A stretch of DNA of 6,030 nt from Pseudomonadota bacterium (GCA_023433655.1 JAEYUE010000271.1:1-6030), one strand, 5' to 3'. Counted from the first letter of the stretch, positions 1 through 5,004 are shown. Numbers and translations: made by a program. The notes: generated by a model not told the origin, from the letters alone.

Positions 1-827
1 CCCAGGACGCCACCCCGCTGACCCTCGGCCAGGAGTTCTCGGGCTATGCGACCCAGGTGGCCAACGGCATCGAGCGCATCGAACAGACCCTGCCCAAGCT
101 GATGGAGCTGGCCCAGGGCGGCACGGCGGTCGGCACCGGCCTGAACGCCCCGGTCGGCTTCGCCGAACAGGTGGCCGAGCGGATCGCCGCCATCACCGGC
201 CTGCCCTTCACCACCGCCCCGAACAAGTTCGAGGCGCTGGCGGCGCACGACGCCATGGTGTTCAGCCACGGGGCGATCAACACGGTCGCGGCCAGCCTGT
301 TCAAGATCGCCAACGACATCCGCTTCCTCGGCTCGGGGCCGCGCGCCGGCCTCGGCGAACTGGCCCTGCCGGAGAACGAGCCGGGCAGCTCGATCATGCC
401 GGGCAAGGTCAATCCGACCCAGTCCGAGGCCCTGACCCAGGTCTGCGTGCAGGTGTTCGGCAACCACGCGGCCCTGACCTTCGCCGGCTCGCAGGGGCAT
501 TTCGAGCTCAATGTCTACAACCCGGTGATGGCCTACAACTTCCTGCAGTCGGTGCGGCTGCTGGCCGACGCGGCGATCAGCTTCACCGACAACTGCGTGG
601 TCGGCATCGAGCCGCGCGAGGATAACATCCGGCGGGGCCTCGAGAACTCGCTGATGCTGGTCACGGCGCTGAACGGCAAGCTGGGCTACGACGCCTGCGC
701 GAAGATCGCCAAGACGGCCCACAAGAACGGGACGACCCTGCGCGAGGAGGCCGTCGGCGGCGGCTATCTGACCAACGAGGAGTTCGACGAGTGGGTGCGG
801 CCGGAGAAGATGATCTCGCCGCAGTAG
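1..827 (+). CDS. fumC: Class II fumarate hydratase (fumarase C), 5'-truncated by the window
   Basis: Reversible hydration of fumarate to L-malate in the TCA cycle; the class II enzyme is a cytoplasmic, iron-independent homotetramer. The first complete codon is at base 3, and 274 residues are visible to the TAG at 825-827. The window opens at QDATPLTLGQEFSGY, the stretch that directly follows the catalytic TH of the family (His188 in E. coli FumC), so about 189 N-terminal residues lie outside. The family signature GSSIMPGKVN, the flexible loop with the catalytic serine, is intact at visible residues 128-136 (bases 384-413). It is followed by PTQSEA and by GSQGHFELNVYNPVMAYN. The C-terminal part (NGTTLREEAV, then a YLTNEEFDEWVRPEKM tail) is typical of FumC. 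Total length would be about 463, as expected. The GTG at base 57 is internal, not a start. Class II fumarase is clearly favoured over aspartase or argininosuccinate lyase by these motifs. Confidence 0.97.
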   Translation, partial: QDATPLTLGQEFSGYATQVANGIERIEQTLPKLMELAQGGTAVGTGLNAPVGFAEQVAERIAAITGLPFTTAPNKFEALAAHDAMVFSHGAINTVAASLFKIANDIRFLGSGPRAGLGELALPENEPGSSIMPGKVNPTQSEALTQVCVQVFGNHAALTFAGSQGHFELNVYNPVMAYNFLQSVRLLADAAISFTDNCVVGIEPREDNIRRGLENSLMLVTALNGKLGYDACAKIAKTAHKNGTTLREEAVGGGYLTNEEFDEWVRPEKMISPQ

Positions 828-869
828 GGCGGGGCGGCAGGCAGATCCGGCCGTCGAGGACGTCCCGCG

Positions 870-1100
870 CTATTTCTCCGTCCAGCGCGCCTTCGCCTCG
901 TCCTTCGTCACGTTGAGATGGACGTGGGCGTCGACGTGATCGATCCAGCTGATCGGGATCAGGTGGTGTTTGAAGCCCGAGCCGAGATCCAGCTTGGCCA
1001 GTTCGATCTGGTCCTCGTGGACATGATCGACCCGGCCGACATGCTCGCCGTCGGAGCCGACGACTTCGAGGCTTTCGCGGAGGAGGGAGAGGTCTACCAT
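870..1100 (-). CDS. DUF2171 / PRC-barrel-like small protein
   Basis: A 76-residue soluble protein, MVDLSLLRESLEVVGSDGEH at the N-terminus. The pattern V(V)GSDGEHVGRVDHV, then a short acidic strand segment (EDQIELAKLD), then HHLIPISWID and VHLN is the layout of the DUF2171 family, a short beta-rich domain related to PRC barrels. No catalytic residues are evident and the family's molecular role is not known to me; PRC barrels elsewhere bind RNA, proteins or photosynthetic reaction centres. The start at 1100 is supported by AGGAG five bases upstream on the minus strand; the stop is TAG at 872-870. The gene converges on fumC with 42 bases between the stops and diverges from the DUF4169 gene. Family members often appear as stress-associated accessory proteins, which would fit the degenerate EcfG-like motif upstream, but that link is inferred. 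Confidence 0.85.
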   Translation of the reverse strand: MVDLSLLRESLEVVGSDGEHVGRVDHVHEDQIELAKLDLGSGFKHHLIPISWIDHVDAHVHLNVTKDEAKARWTEK

Positions 1101-1168
1101 GGGGGCTCCTGACGTTTCGACGCCGGGAGAACCGCCGGCCGCGGGCCGGGTTGCATAGCGGAGGCGTC
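1101..1168. promoter_or_regulatory. Divergent promoter region with degenerate EcfG-like motif readable on both strands
   Basis: These 68 bases separate two divergent starts. Plus strand: AGAAC (1128-1132), 16 bases, GGTT (1149-1152). Minus strand: GCAAC (1154-1150), 16 bases, GGTT (1133-1130). The alphaproteobacterial EcfG/sigma-T consensus is GGAAC-N16/17-CGTT, so each strand has exact spacing but one mismatch in each half. The core between them is a GC-rich inverted repeat, CCGGCC-GCG-GGCCGG (1135-1149). Predicted starts would fall near 1160 (+) and 1122 (-), both compatible with the Shine-Dalgarno sites. The match is weak and chance is possible in such GC-rich DNA; no convincing sigma-70 hexamers were seen either. 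Confidence 0.35.
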
Positions 1169-1345
1169 ATGGGCGAGGTCGTCAATCTGAACCGGGCCCG
1201 CAAGGAACGGGGGAAGGCGGAGAAGAAGGCCGCCGCCGCCGTCAATCGCGCCGCACACGGCCGGTCGAAGGCCGACCGGACGAAGACAGACAACGGGCGG
1301 AAGCGCGCCGAGAGGCTGCTGGACGGCGCCAAGCGGGAGGACTGA
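1169..1345 (+). CDS. DUF4169 family small basic protein
   Basis: A 58-residue, strongly basic, Ala/Arg/Lys-rich protein beginning MGEVVNLNRARKERGKAEKK. The opening EVVNLxxARK, followed by a charged helix (AAAAVNRAAHGRSKADRT) and a closing RAERLLDGAK, is characteristic of DUF4169, a family of about 60 residues found mainly in alphaproteobacteria and of unknown function. The whole chain is predicted to be helical, with no membrane segment and no cysteines. I chose the ATG at 1169 because GGAGG lies at 1160-1164, four bases upstream, and because DUF4169 proteins begin at this M-x-EVVNL; a TTG at 1151 would add six unconserved residues. It is followed after three bases by another small gene, so the two are probably co-transcribed. 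In many alphaproteobacteria DUF4169 sits next to fumC, as it nearly does here. Confidence 0.9.
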   Translation: MGEVVNLNRARKERGKAEKKAAAAVNRAAHGRSKADRTKTDNGRKRAERLLDGAKRED

Positions 1346-1348
1346 GGG

Positions 1349-1513
1349 ATGGGCGACATGCCCCGCAACCGTCACGGCCTGATCCCGATGCTGGTGGCCA
1401 TCCGCGTGACCGCCGAACGGCGGCGGCGCGAGGCCGAGAAGCAGGCGGCCGCCGGCAAGGCCGACGGGGATAGCCCCGAGCCGACGAAGAAGAAGCGCGG
1501 CTGGTTCGGCTAG
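1349..1513 (+). CDS. Small basic protein of unknown function (54 aa)
   Basis: I do not recognise the family. The frame gives 54 residues, starting MGDMPRNRHGLIPMLVAIRV and continuing as a charged Arg/Glu/Lys/Ala helix (TAERRRREAEKQAAAGK), an acidic/Pro linker (DGDSPEPT) and a KKKRGWFG end. It has two strong marks of a real gene: nearly every codon ends in G or C (only CGT, GAA and GAT do not), and GGGAGG at 1335-1340 is eight bases before the ATG. Only three bases separate it from the DUF4169 stop, so it is probably translated from the same message. An ATG at 1358 is an alternative start, giving 51 residues. The hydrophobic patch LIPMLVAIRV is too short to span a membrane. The basic composition resembles DUF4169 and might imply nucleic-acid or ribosome contact, but this is speculative. 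Confidence 0.75.
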   Translation: MGDMPRNRHGLIPMLVAIRVTAERRRREAEKQAAAGKADGDSPEPTKKKRGWFG

Positions 1514-2451
1514 GCGGCCGAGACCTTGGGGGCGCGGATCAGCAGGACCTGTCCTGCCAGGACAAGGGCCAGGCCGGCGAGCGCCGTCCAGCCGAAGCGG
1601 GCGTCCTCGAACAGGACCGAAACCAGCATGGCGATCGGCGGCGTCAGGGCCGAGATGTAGCTGGCCAGGGCGTAGCCGCGCGGGCGGGCGATGGTGAAAT
1701 AGACGGCGAAGGCGATCACCGAGCCGAACACCGACAGGTAGAGCAACGAGCCGAGGTAGGTCAGGCTGGGCTCGATCGACCACTCCACCCCGGTGGCGAG
1801 GCCGTAGAGCGCCAGCAGCCCGGTCCCCCAGGCCATGGCCCAGGCGGTGGACGGGATGACCGCCGAGCCGGCGTTCTGGCCGCGCCAGGCGAAATAGTTG
1901 CCGAAGGCCGAGGCGACCACGGCGGTGAGGGCGAAGCCGACGCCGGCGAGGCTGGCGGCGTCGAGGCCGGCGCCGAGCACTTCGGAGCCTGACAGGACGG
2001 CGACGCCGACGACGCCCAGGGCGGCCCCGCCCCAGGAGGCCAGCGCCGCCTTCTGCCGCGCCGCGACGCGGAACAGGATCAGGTTGAGGAAGGCCAGGGC
2101 GGCGAAGATCACCGCCACCACCGCGGAGGCGATGCGCCCCTCGGCGGCGTAGGTGAAGCTGTAGCTGATCGAGAAGGCGAACACCCCCTGCCCTGCGGCC
2201 GCGAGATGCTGGTTCAGCGTCAGCTTCAGGGAGCGGCGGGTGACGAGGCAGCCGGCGAACAGCAGGACGGCGGCGAGGCCGAAGCGCCAGACGATCGAGG
2301 CCAGCGGCGCCACGGTCCCGAGCTGCAGGGTGATGGCGTACCAGGTCGTGCCCCAGATCAGGGCGCACAGGCCGACGCCGCCGATCGCCCACAGGGTGGC
2401 GCGCGACAGGCCGGCGGGCGGCGGGGCGAGAGACTCAGAGGGCGCGCTCAT
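1510..2451 (-). CDS. EamA-family (DMT superfamily) membrane transporter
   Basis: A 313-residue inner-membrane protein with about ten hydrophobic helices in two repeated EamA halves (roughly residues 20-155 and 168-306), the usual length for 10-TMS drug/metabolite transporters. The first half carries the characteristic ALIWGTTWYAI (30-40), a following P and R57 (VWRFGLAAVLLF). The second half carries GSVIAFAVYF (243-252), ARPRGYALASY (255-265), the PP pair at 271-272 and an acidic E282 just before the last helix pair. The family exports amino acids, metabolites or drugs; the substrate cannot be told from sequence. I chose the ATG at 2451, which gives MSAPSES; a TTG at 2460 would add three residues. 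Neither has a good Shine-Dalgarno site. The gene lies 90 bases downstream of coq4 on the same strand, so it may be a second cistron or have its own promoter. Its stop overlaps that of the convergent small gene. Confidence 0.9.
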   Translation of the reverse strand: MSAPSESLAPPPAGLSRATLWAIGGVGLCALIWGTTWYAITLQLGTVAPLASIVWRFGLAAVLLFAGCLVTRRSLKLTLNQHLAAAGQGVFAFSISYSFTYAAEGRIASAVVAVIFAALAFLNLILFRVAARQKAALASWGGAALGVVGVAVLSGSEVLGAGLDAASLAGVGFALTAVVASAFGNYFAWRGQNAGSAVIPSTAWAMAWGTGLLALYGLATGVEWSIEPSLTYLGSLLYLSVFGSVIAFAVYFTIARPRGYALASYISALTPPIAMLVSVLFEDARFGWTALAGLALVLAGQVLLIRAPKVSAA

Positions 2452-2498
2452 GATCGCCAAGTGGAGCAGCCCCGGTCCGCACGCAAGCCGAGGAATCC

Positions 2499-2519
2499 GG
2501 GCGGTGTCACAAGCCGCCC
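2499..2519 (-). other. Inverted repeat (GGGCGG/CCGCCC) between coq4 and the EamA gene
   Basis: GGGCGG (2499-2504) and CCGCCC (2514-2519) form a six-pair, all-GC stem with a nine-base loop; a G-T wobble can add a seventh pair. It lies 23 bases past the coq4 stop and 48 bases before the EamA start. There is no run of T after it on the minus strand (it is followed by GGATTCCT), so it is at best a weak or Rho-assisted terminator or attenuator of coq4 transcription, or an element in the leader of the transporter mRNA. A chance hairpin is possible at this GC content. Confidence 0.3.
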
Positions 2520-2541
2520 TTATGACGTCCGGAAGCCGCGC

Positions 2542-3297
2542 TCAGCCTCGCAGGCGGAGCGCCGCCCGGGCCTCGACGGGGACGCGCTCGTAGAGGGTCG
2601 GGGGCCGGACGTTGAGGCGGGCGCGGGCCTGGTCGAGCGGCTCGGCGAACAGGGCCTCGTAGTCGAGGGCTGGGAGCCAGCGGGCGGCCCGGCCGTGACG
2701 CCAGGCCTGCAGCACGGCGCGGCGTGCGGGGATGGACGGGTTCTCGCGGCGAATCTCGCGGGCGGCGCCCCAGCCGATGAAGGCGAAGCCGAAATTGCCG
2801 GTCTGGGCGTAGGAGAAGGCGACCACGCAGGCCTCGCCGAGGGCGTCGGTCTGGTAGCCGGTCAGCACGTGCCAGACGTCGTGGAGATCGCGCAGTCGGC
2901 GGGAGTACCAGAGCACCGGGTGGGGGGCGTCGGCGAGCGGCGCGACCTTGCGGGATTCCTCGGCCAGGCCTTCGGCGGTGAAGCCGCGCGCTTCGCGGAA
3001 GTCGCGGTAGGCGGCGCCGACCGTGCCGGGGCCGAACCGGGCCAGCCAGGCAGGGTCGTCGAGGCGGTGGGCCAGCTCCTCGCGCAGGAAGGCCTGGCGG
3101 CCGCCCTCCATGGTGGTGAGCAGGCGATCGTAGCCGCGGGCGATCGAGCGGCCCGAAAGGGCGCGCATGATCTCGAACACCTGGGCGGTGTCCTCCTTGT
3201 CACGGACCAGGCGGCCGAAGGCGCGCAGGGCGATCAGCGGCTCGAGCCGCTGGGGCCGGAAGGGTTCGGAGGCGGCGAAATCTGCGGCGGCGGTCAT
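2542..3297 (-). CDS. coq4: COQ4-family ubiquinone biosynthesis protein
   Basis: A 251-residue protein of the COQ4 family, needed for ubiquinone synthesis. In eukaryotes COQ4 is part of the membrane-associated COQ complex and has been linked to modification of the ring C1 position (decarboxylation/hydroxylation); the bacterial role is inferred by homology. The diagnostic metal-binding motif HDxxHx(11)E is complete: H139, D140, H143 and E155 within LHDVWHVLTGYQTDALGE. It is preceded by PHPVLWYSRRLRDL and followed by the helical FSYAQTGNFGFAFIGWG (161-177). Conserved N-terminal features include the helical LRAFGRLVRDKEDTAQVFEI (24-43). No signal peptide or transmembrane segment is clear. I chose the ATG at 3297: AGGA (3308-3305) is seven bases upstream, and the ATG at 3327 lies inside a likely -10 element. 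It is divergent from the RHH gene and upstream of the EamA gene. Alphaproteobacteria that use COQ4 usually encode it away from other ubi genes, as here. Confidence 0.93.
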   Translation of the reverse strand: MTAAADFAASEPFRPQRLEPLIALRAFGRLVRDKEDTAQVFEIMRALSGRSIARGYDRLLTTMEGGRQAFLREELAHRLDDPAWLARFGPGTVGAAYRDFREARGFTAEGLAEESRKVAPLADAPHPVLWYSRRLRDLHDVWHVLTGYQTDALGEACVVAFSYAQTGNFGFAFIGWGAAREIRRENPSIPARRAVLQAWRHGRAARWLPALDYEALFAEPLDQARARLNVRPPTLYERVPVEARAALRLRG

Positions 3298-3322
3298 GCG
3301 GCGGTCCTGCTTCCCCGGTCGC

Positions 3323-3351
3323 AACATAGCCGGAACAGGGGCTCAGGTGAA
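3323..3351 (-). promoter_or_regulatory. Putative sigma-70-type promoter of coq4
   Basis: On the minus strand TTCACC (3351-3346) and TATGTT (3328-3323) are separated by exactly 17 bases; each matches four of six bases of TTGACA/TATAAT. The -10 also resembles the start of the Caulobacter housekeeping -10 (GCTANAWC) when read as GCTATGTT. A start near 3316 would give a leader of about 19 bases containing the AGGA before the ATG at 3297. Both hexamers are imperfect. Confidence 0.45.
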
Positions 3352-3397
3352 CGGCGATCATCAATGGCGACGGCTCGCGGGACGGGCCAGGTCCGGT

Positions 3398-3403
3398 TAG
3401 GCT
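3398..3403 (+). promoter_or_regulatory. Putative -10 element giving a leaderless start for the RHH gene
   Basis: TAGGCT (fits TANNNT) ends six bases before the ATG at 3410, so transcription would begin at or next to the A of the start codon. No Shine-Dalgarno site precedes that ATG. No recognisable -35 hexamer lies 16-18 bases upstream, so support rests on the spacing and on the same arrangement at uvrD. Confidence 0.3.
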
Positions 3404-3409
3404 GGCGAC

Positions 3410-3646
3410 ATGCTCAGGAAACGCTCCATCTCCCTGTCCGGCCACGCCACCTCGGTGGCGCTGGAGCCCGAATTCTGGGCCGTGCTGGACCGGATCGCGG
3501 CCGAGGCCGGACTGAGTCAGGCCGGGCTGATGAAGCGGGTGGACGAGCGCCGGGGTCGGACCCCGCTGGCCTCAGCCTGCCGGTTGCTGGCCCTGGCCTG
3601 GGCCGGCGGAGACCGGTCATTCGCCGAACAGGAGTCGACCGATTGA
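3410..3646 (+). CDS. Ribbon-helix-helix (RHH_4-type) DNA-binding protein
   Basis: A 78-residue protein beginning MLRKRSISLSGHATSVALEP. The order is a basic N-terminus and beta strand (RKRSISLSGHATSVAL, 3-18), helix A (EPEFWAVLDRIAAEAG, 19-34), a turn into helix B (LSQAGLMKRVDERRG, 35-49), and a third helix (PLASACRLLALAWAGG, 52-67). The signature RKRSxxxxGHxTSVxLExxFWxxL is that of the RHH_4 domain, a dimeric DNA-binding fold in which the paired strand enters the major groove. It is presumed to be a transcriptional regulator, but its targets are unknown. In alphaproteobacteria these genes often accompany fumC and DUF4169. The ATG at 3410 has no Shine-Dalgarno site but sits six bases after a TANNNT box, suggesting a leaderless message. 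The SIMPL gene follows 43 bases downstream on the same strand. Confidence 0.87.
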   Translation: MLRKRSISLSGHATSVALEPEFWAVLDRIAAEAGLSQAGLMKRVDERRGRTPLASACRLLALAWAGGDRSFAEQESTD

Positions 3647-3680
3647 CAGCGGCCAAGGTTGGCGCATCCTCCGCGGAGGA
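3643..3680 (+). promoter_or_regulatory. TTGACA box and 14-base perfect palindrome around the SIMPL gene's ribosome-binding site
   Basis: A perfect TTGACA (3643-3648) overlaps the stop codon of the RHH gene. With a 16-base spacer the -10 would be CATCCT (3665-3670), which is poor. Immediately after is the perfect palindrome TCCTCCGCGGAGGA (3667-3680), whose right arm is the Shine-Dalgarno (GGAGGAG, 3675-3681). In a longer transcript, TCCTC could pair with GAGGA around a CGCG loop and hide the ribosome-binding site; alternatively the palindrome is a protein-binding operator. Both roles are inferred. Confidence 0.35.
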
Positions 3681-3689
3681 GAGCGCACC

Positions 3690-4406
3690 ATGGCCGACAA
3701 CCGACTGATCCCCGCCGCCGTCTTCGGCGGCATTCTGGCGCTGGGGCTGATCGGCGGGGGCGCCCTGATCGGGCAGGGCGTAGTCAATGCGCGCATCGGC
3801 GACCGGTCGGTGACCGTACGCGGCCTGTCAGAGCGCGACGTTCAGGCCGACCTCGCCGTACTGCCGCTGCGCTTCACCGCGTCGGGCGAGGTCTTGTCCG
3901 AGGTGCAGGCGCGGATTGACGCCGACCTCGCCGTAGTGCGCCGGTTCCTGACGGCCCAGGGCTATCCCGCCGATACGGTCAGCCTCGGCCGGCTCGAGGT
4001 GGCGGACCGGCGCTCGCGTGAATACGCCAGCCAGGACGGCGGCCCGCGCTTCATCCTCGCCCAGACCGTGGTGGTGCGAACCACCGACGTCGCCCGGGTG
4101 CAGGCGACCACGCGGGCCCTGAACGATCTGGTTCGCCAGGGCGTGGTGCTGCAGGACTTCGCCGGGCCGTCCTACATCTTCACCCGGCTGAATGACGTGC
4201 GGCCGGCGATGATCGCCGAGGCCACGGCCTCGGCGCGGACCGGGGCGGCCCAGTTCGCGGAGGACTCCGGGGCTCCGCTGGGCCCCATCCAGCGGGCCAC
4301 CCAGGGCTCGTTCGAAATCCTGCCGCGCGAGGGCTATGGCGACGCCGGCCAGTCTCCGGACCAGAGGGTCCGGGTCGTGACCACCATCACCTACCGCCTG
4401 AAGTAG
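3690..4406 (+). CDS. Membrane-anchored SIMPL-domain (DUF541, YggE-like) protein
   Basis: A 238-residue protein with one N-terminal hydrophobic segment (about residues 9-30, IPAAVFGGILALGLIGGGAL), probably an uncleaved signal anchor, with the rest in the periplasm. The SIMPL/DUF541 domain fills roughly 38-237. It starts with the family's RSVTVRGLSERDVQADLAVLP strand, continues through a helix (EVQARIDADLAVVRRFLTAQG) and the TVSLGRLEVADR strand, and ends with RVRVVTTITYRL. Family members include E. coli YggE (about 246 residues), linked to resistance to oxidative stress; the fold is known but no enzymatic activity is established. The start at 3690 has a strong GGAGGAG eight bases upstream. The 43-base gap from the RHH gene allows co-transcription, though a TTGACA box lies in it. 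The gene converges on the tandem membrane-protein operon with four bases between the stops. Confidence 0.92.
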   Translation: MADNRLIPAAVFGGILALGLIGGGALIGQGVVNARIGDRSVTVRGLSERDVQADLAVLPLRFTASGEVLSEVQARIDADLAVVRRFLTAQGYPADTVSLGRLEVADRRSREYASQDGGPRFILAQTVVVRTTDVARVQATTRALNDLVRQGVVLQDFAGPSYIFTRLNDVRPAMIAEATASARTGAAQFAEDSGAPLGPIQRATQGSFEILPREGYGDAGQSPDQRVRVVTTITYRLK

Positions 4407-4410
4407 CCGC

Positions 4411-4740
4411 TCAGTTCGCCGGCGCCGGCGACGGATCGGGCACCGACGGCGGCTCGATGGCCGGAACCTCGGGCAGCTCGGGCATCTTGGGCGCCTCGGG
4501 CAGTTCAGGGGCCGGGAGATCGACGTCGAGATCGACCTTGGTGCTGTCGCCGGCCGGGTTCAGACCGCCATTGCTGAAGACGACGATGGCGATGATGACC
4601 AGCACCACGAGCAGACCGCCGACGAGGAATCCGATCCAGCCGGAACCGCCGCGGTCGGCCGGCGCAGGATTGTTGATGGTGGTGTGATGCACGACCTCGG
4701 GGCGATCGTCGCGCGACGGCGGAACGTTGGGATCGGTCAT
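4411..4740 (-). CDS. Small single-pass membrane protein with Pro/acidic tail, second of a tandem pair (109 aa)
   Basis: I do not recognise a named family. Layout: a polar N-terminus with basic residues (R10, R13, R30, and HHTTINNPAP at 18-27), one transmembrane helix (about 34-55, WIGFLVGGLLVVLVIIAIVVF), then a tail of about 50 residues. The tail opens with STKVDLDVDLP (66-76) and continues as PxLPExP-type repeats (PELPEAPKMPELPEVPAIEP). Positive charge before the helix and acidic residues after it favour N-in, with the tail in the periplasm. The layout and the TK-D-VD-P block match the 66-residue protein encoded just upstream, which suggests duplication. The ATG at 4740 follows that gene's stop by three bases and has GGGAGG in the overlapping region, so the pair is translationally close and shares one promoter. 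The extended Pro-rich tail could span part of the cell wall or bind a partner. The 14-base palindrome CGCCGGCGCCGGCG (4417-4430) is inside the last codons. Confidence 0.8.
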   Translation of the reverse strand: MTDPNVPPSRDDRPEVVHHTTINNPAPADRGGSGWIGFLVGGLLVVLVIIAIVVFSNGGLNPAGDSTKVDLDVDLPAPELPEAPKMPELPEVPAIEPPSVPDPSPAPAN

Positions 4741-4743
4741 GGA

Positions 4744-4944
4744 TCAGCCTCCCGTCCCGGGAACCGACGGCGCCGAGACCTCGGGCACGTCCACGTTCAC
4801 GTCGATCTGCTTCGTTTCCGGCGCTCCGCCCCGCGCGAAGACGAACCAGGCCACGATGGCCAGAACCACCACGACCGCCCCCACGATGAAGGCCAGCCCG
4901 GTGTTGCCGCTCCCGCCGCCGGTGTTGTTGATGTTGTCCGCCAT
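4744..4944 (-). CDS. Small single-pass membrane protein, first of a tandem pair (66 aa)
   Basis: Not assigned to a named family. A Asn/Gly-rich N-terminus (MADNINNTGGGSGNTG) leads into one transmembrane helix (about 17-37, LAFIVGAVVVVLAIVAWFVFA). A short tail (38-66) carries TKQIDVNVDVP (44-54) and SAPSVPGTGG. The tail block resembles TKVDLDVDLP of the next gene, and both proteins place it about ten residues after the helix. The ATG at 4944 is chosen because an AGGAAGGG purine run precedes it and because longer frames upstream would run through the predicted promoter. A perfect EcfG-type promoter lies 36 bases upstream, so the protein is predicted to be made in the general stress response. 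Short alphaproteobacterial membrane proteins beginning MADN-NNTGG with this kind of tail are familiar as hypothetical proteins, but I know of no assigned role. Orientation in the membrane is not clear, because R38 lies just after the helix. Confidence 0.8.
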   Translation of the reverse strand: MADNINNTGGGSGNTGLAFIVGAVVVVLAIVAWFVFARGGAPETKQIDVNVDVPEVSAPSVPGTGG

Positions 4945-4979
4945 CGGCTTCCCTTCCTGCAAACCTGTGCCGGCAACGG

Positions 4980-5004
4980 AACGATGGTCAGGCTTCACGG
5001 TTCC
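4980..5004 (-). promoter_or_regulatory. EcfG (sigma-T) general-stress promoter of the tandem membrane-protein operon
   Basis: On the minus strand GGAAC (5004-5000), 16 bases, CGTT (4983-4980): a perfect match to the alphaproteobacterial EcfG consensus GGAAC-N16/17-CGTT. A start about seven bases past the -10, near 4972, gives a leader of about 28 bases containing the purine-rich ribosome-binding site before the ATG at 4944. EcfG is released by the PhyR/NepR partner switch in response to stress, so the operon is predicted to be part of that regulon. Correct strand, position and spacing make chance unlikely. Confidence 0.8.

Noticed and set aside
828..869. A possible terminator between fumC and the DUF2171 gene
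   Set aside because: The only symmetry is the short GGACGTCC near 858-865, with no stable stem and no T run on either strand.
661..1368. A 235-codon minus-strand frame spanning the fumC end, DUF2171 and DUF4169
   Set aside because: The product is extremely Arg/Pro/Ser-rich and overlaps three better-supported genes.
1094..2392. A 432-codon open frame on the minus strand overlapping the EamA gene in another frame
   Set aside because: The product is Arg/Gly/Pro-rich with no domain, while the overlapping EamA frame gives ten membrane helices and family motifs.
3298..3409. GGAAC at 3332-3336 as an EcfG site for the RHH gene
   Set aside because: No CGTT or GTT lies 16-17 bases downstream, so only half the motif is present.
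2206..3708. A 500-codon open frame on the plus strand across the EamA and coq4 genes
   Set aside because: It is antisense to two genes with clear family motifs, its product is low-complexity Gly/Ala/Arg with no recognisable domain, and such long antisense frames are expected at about 70% G+C.
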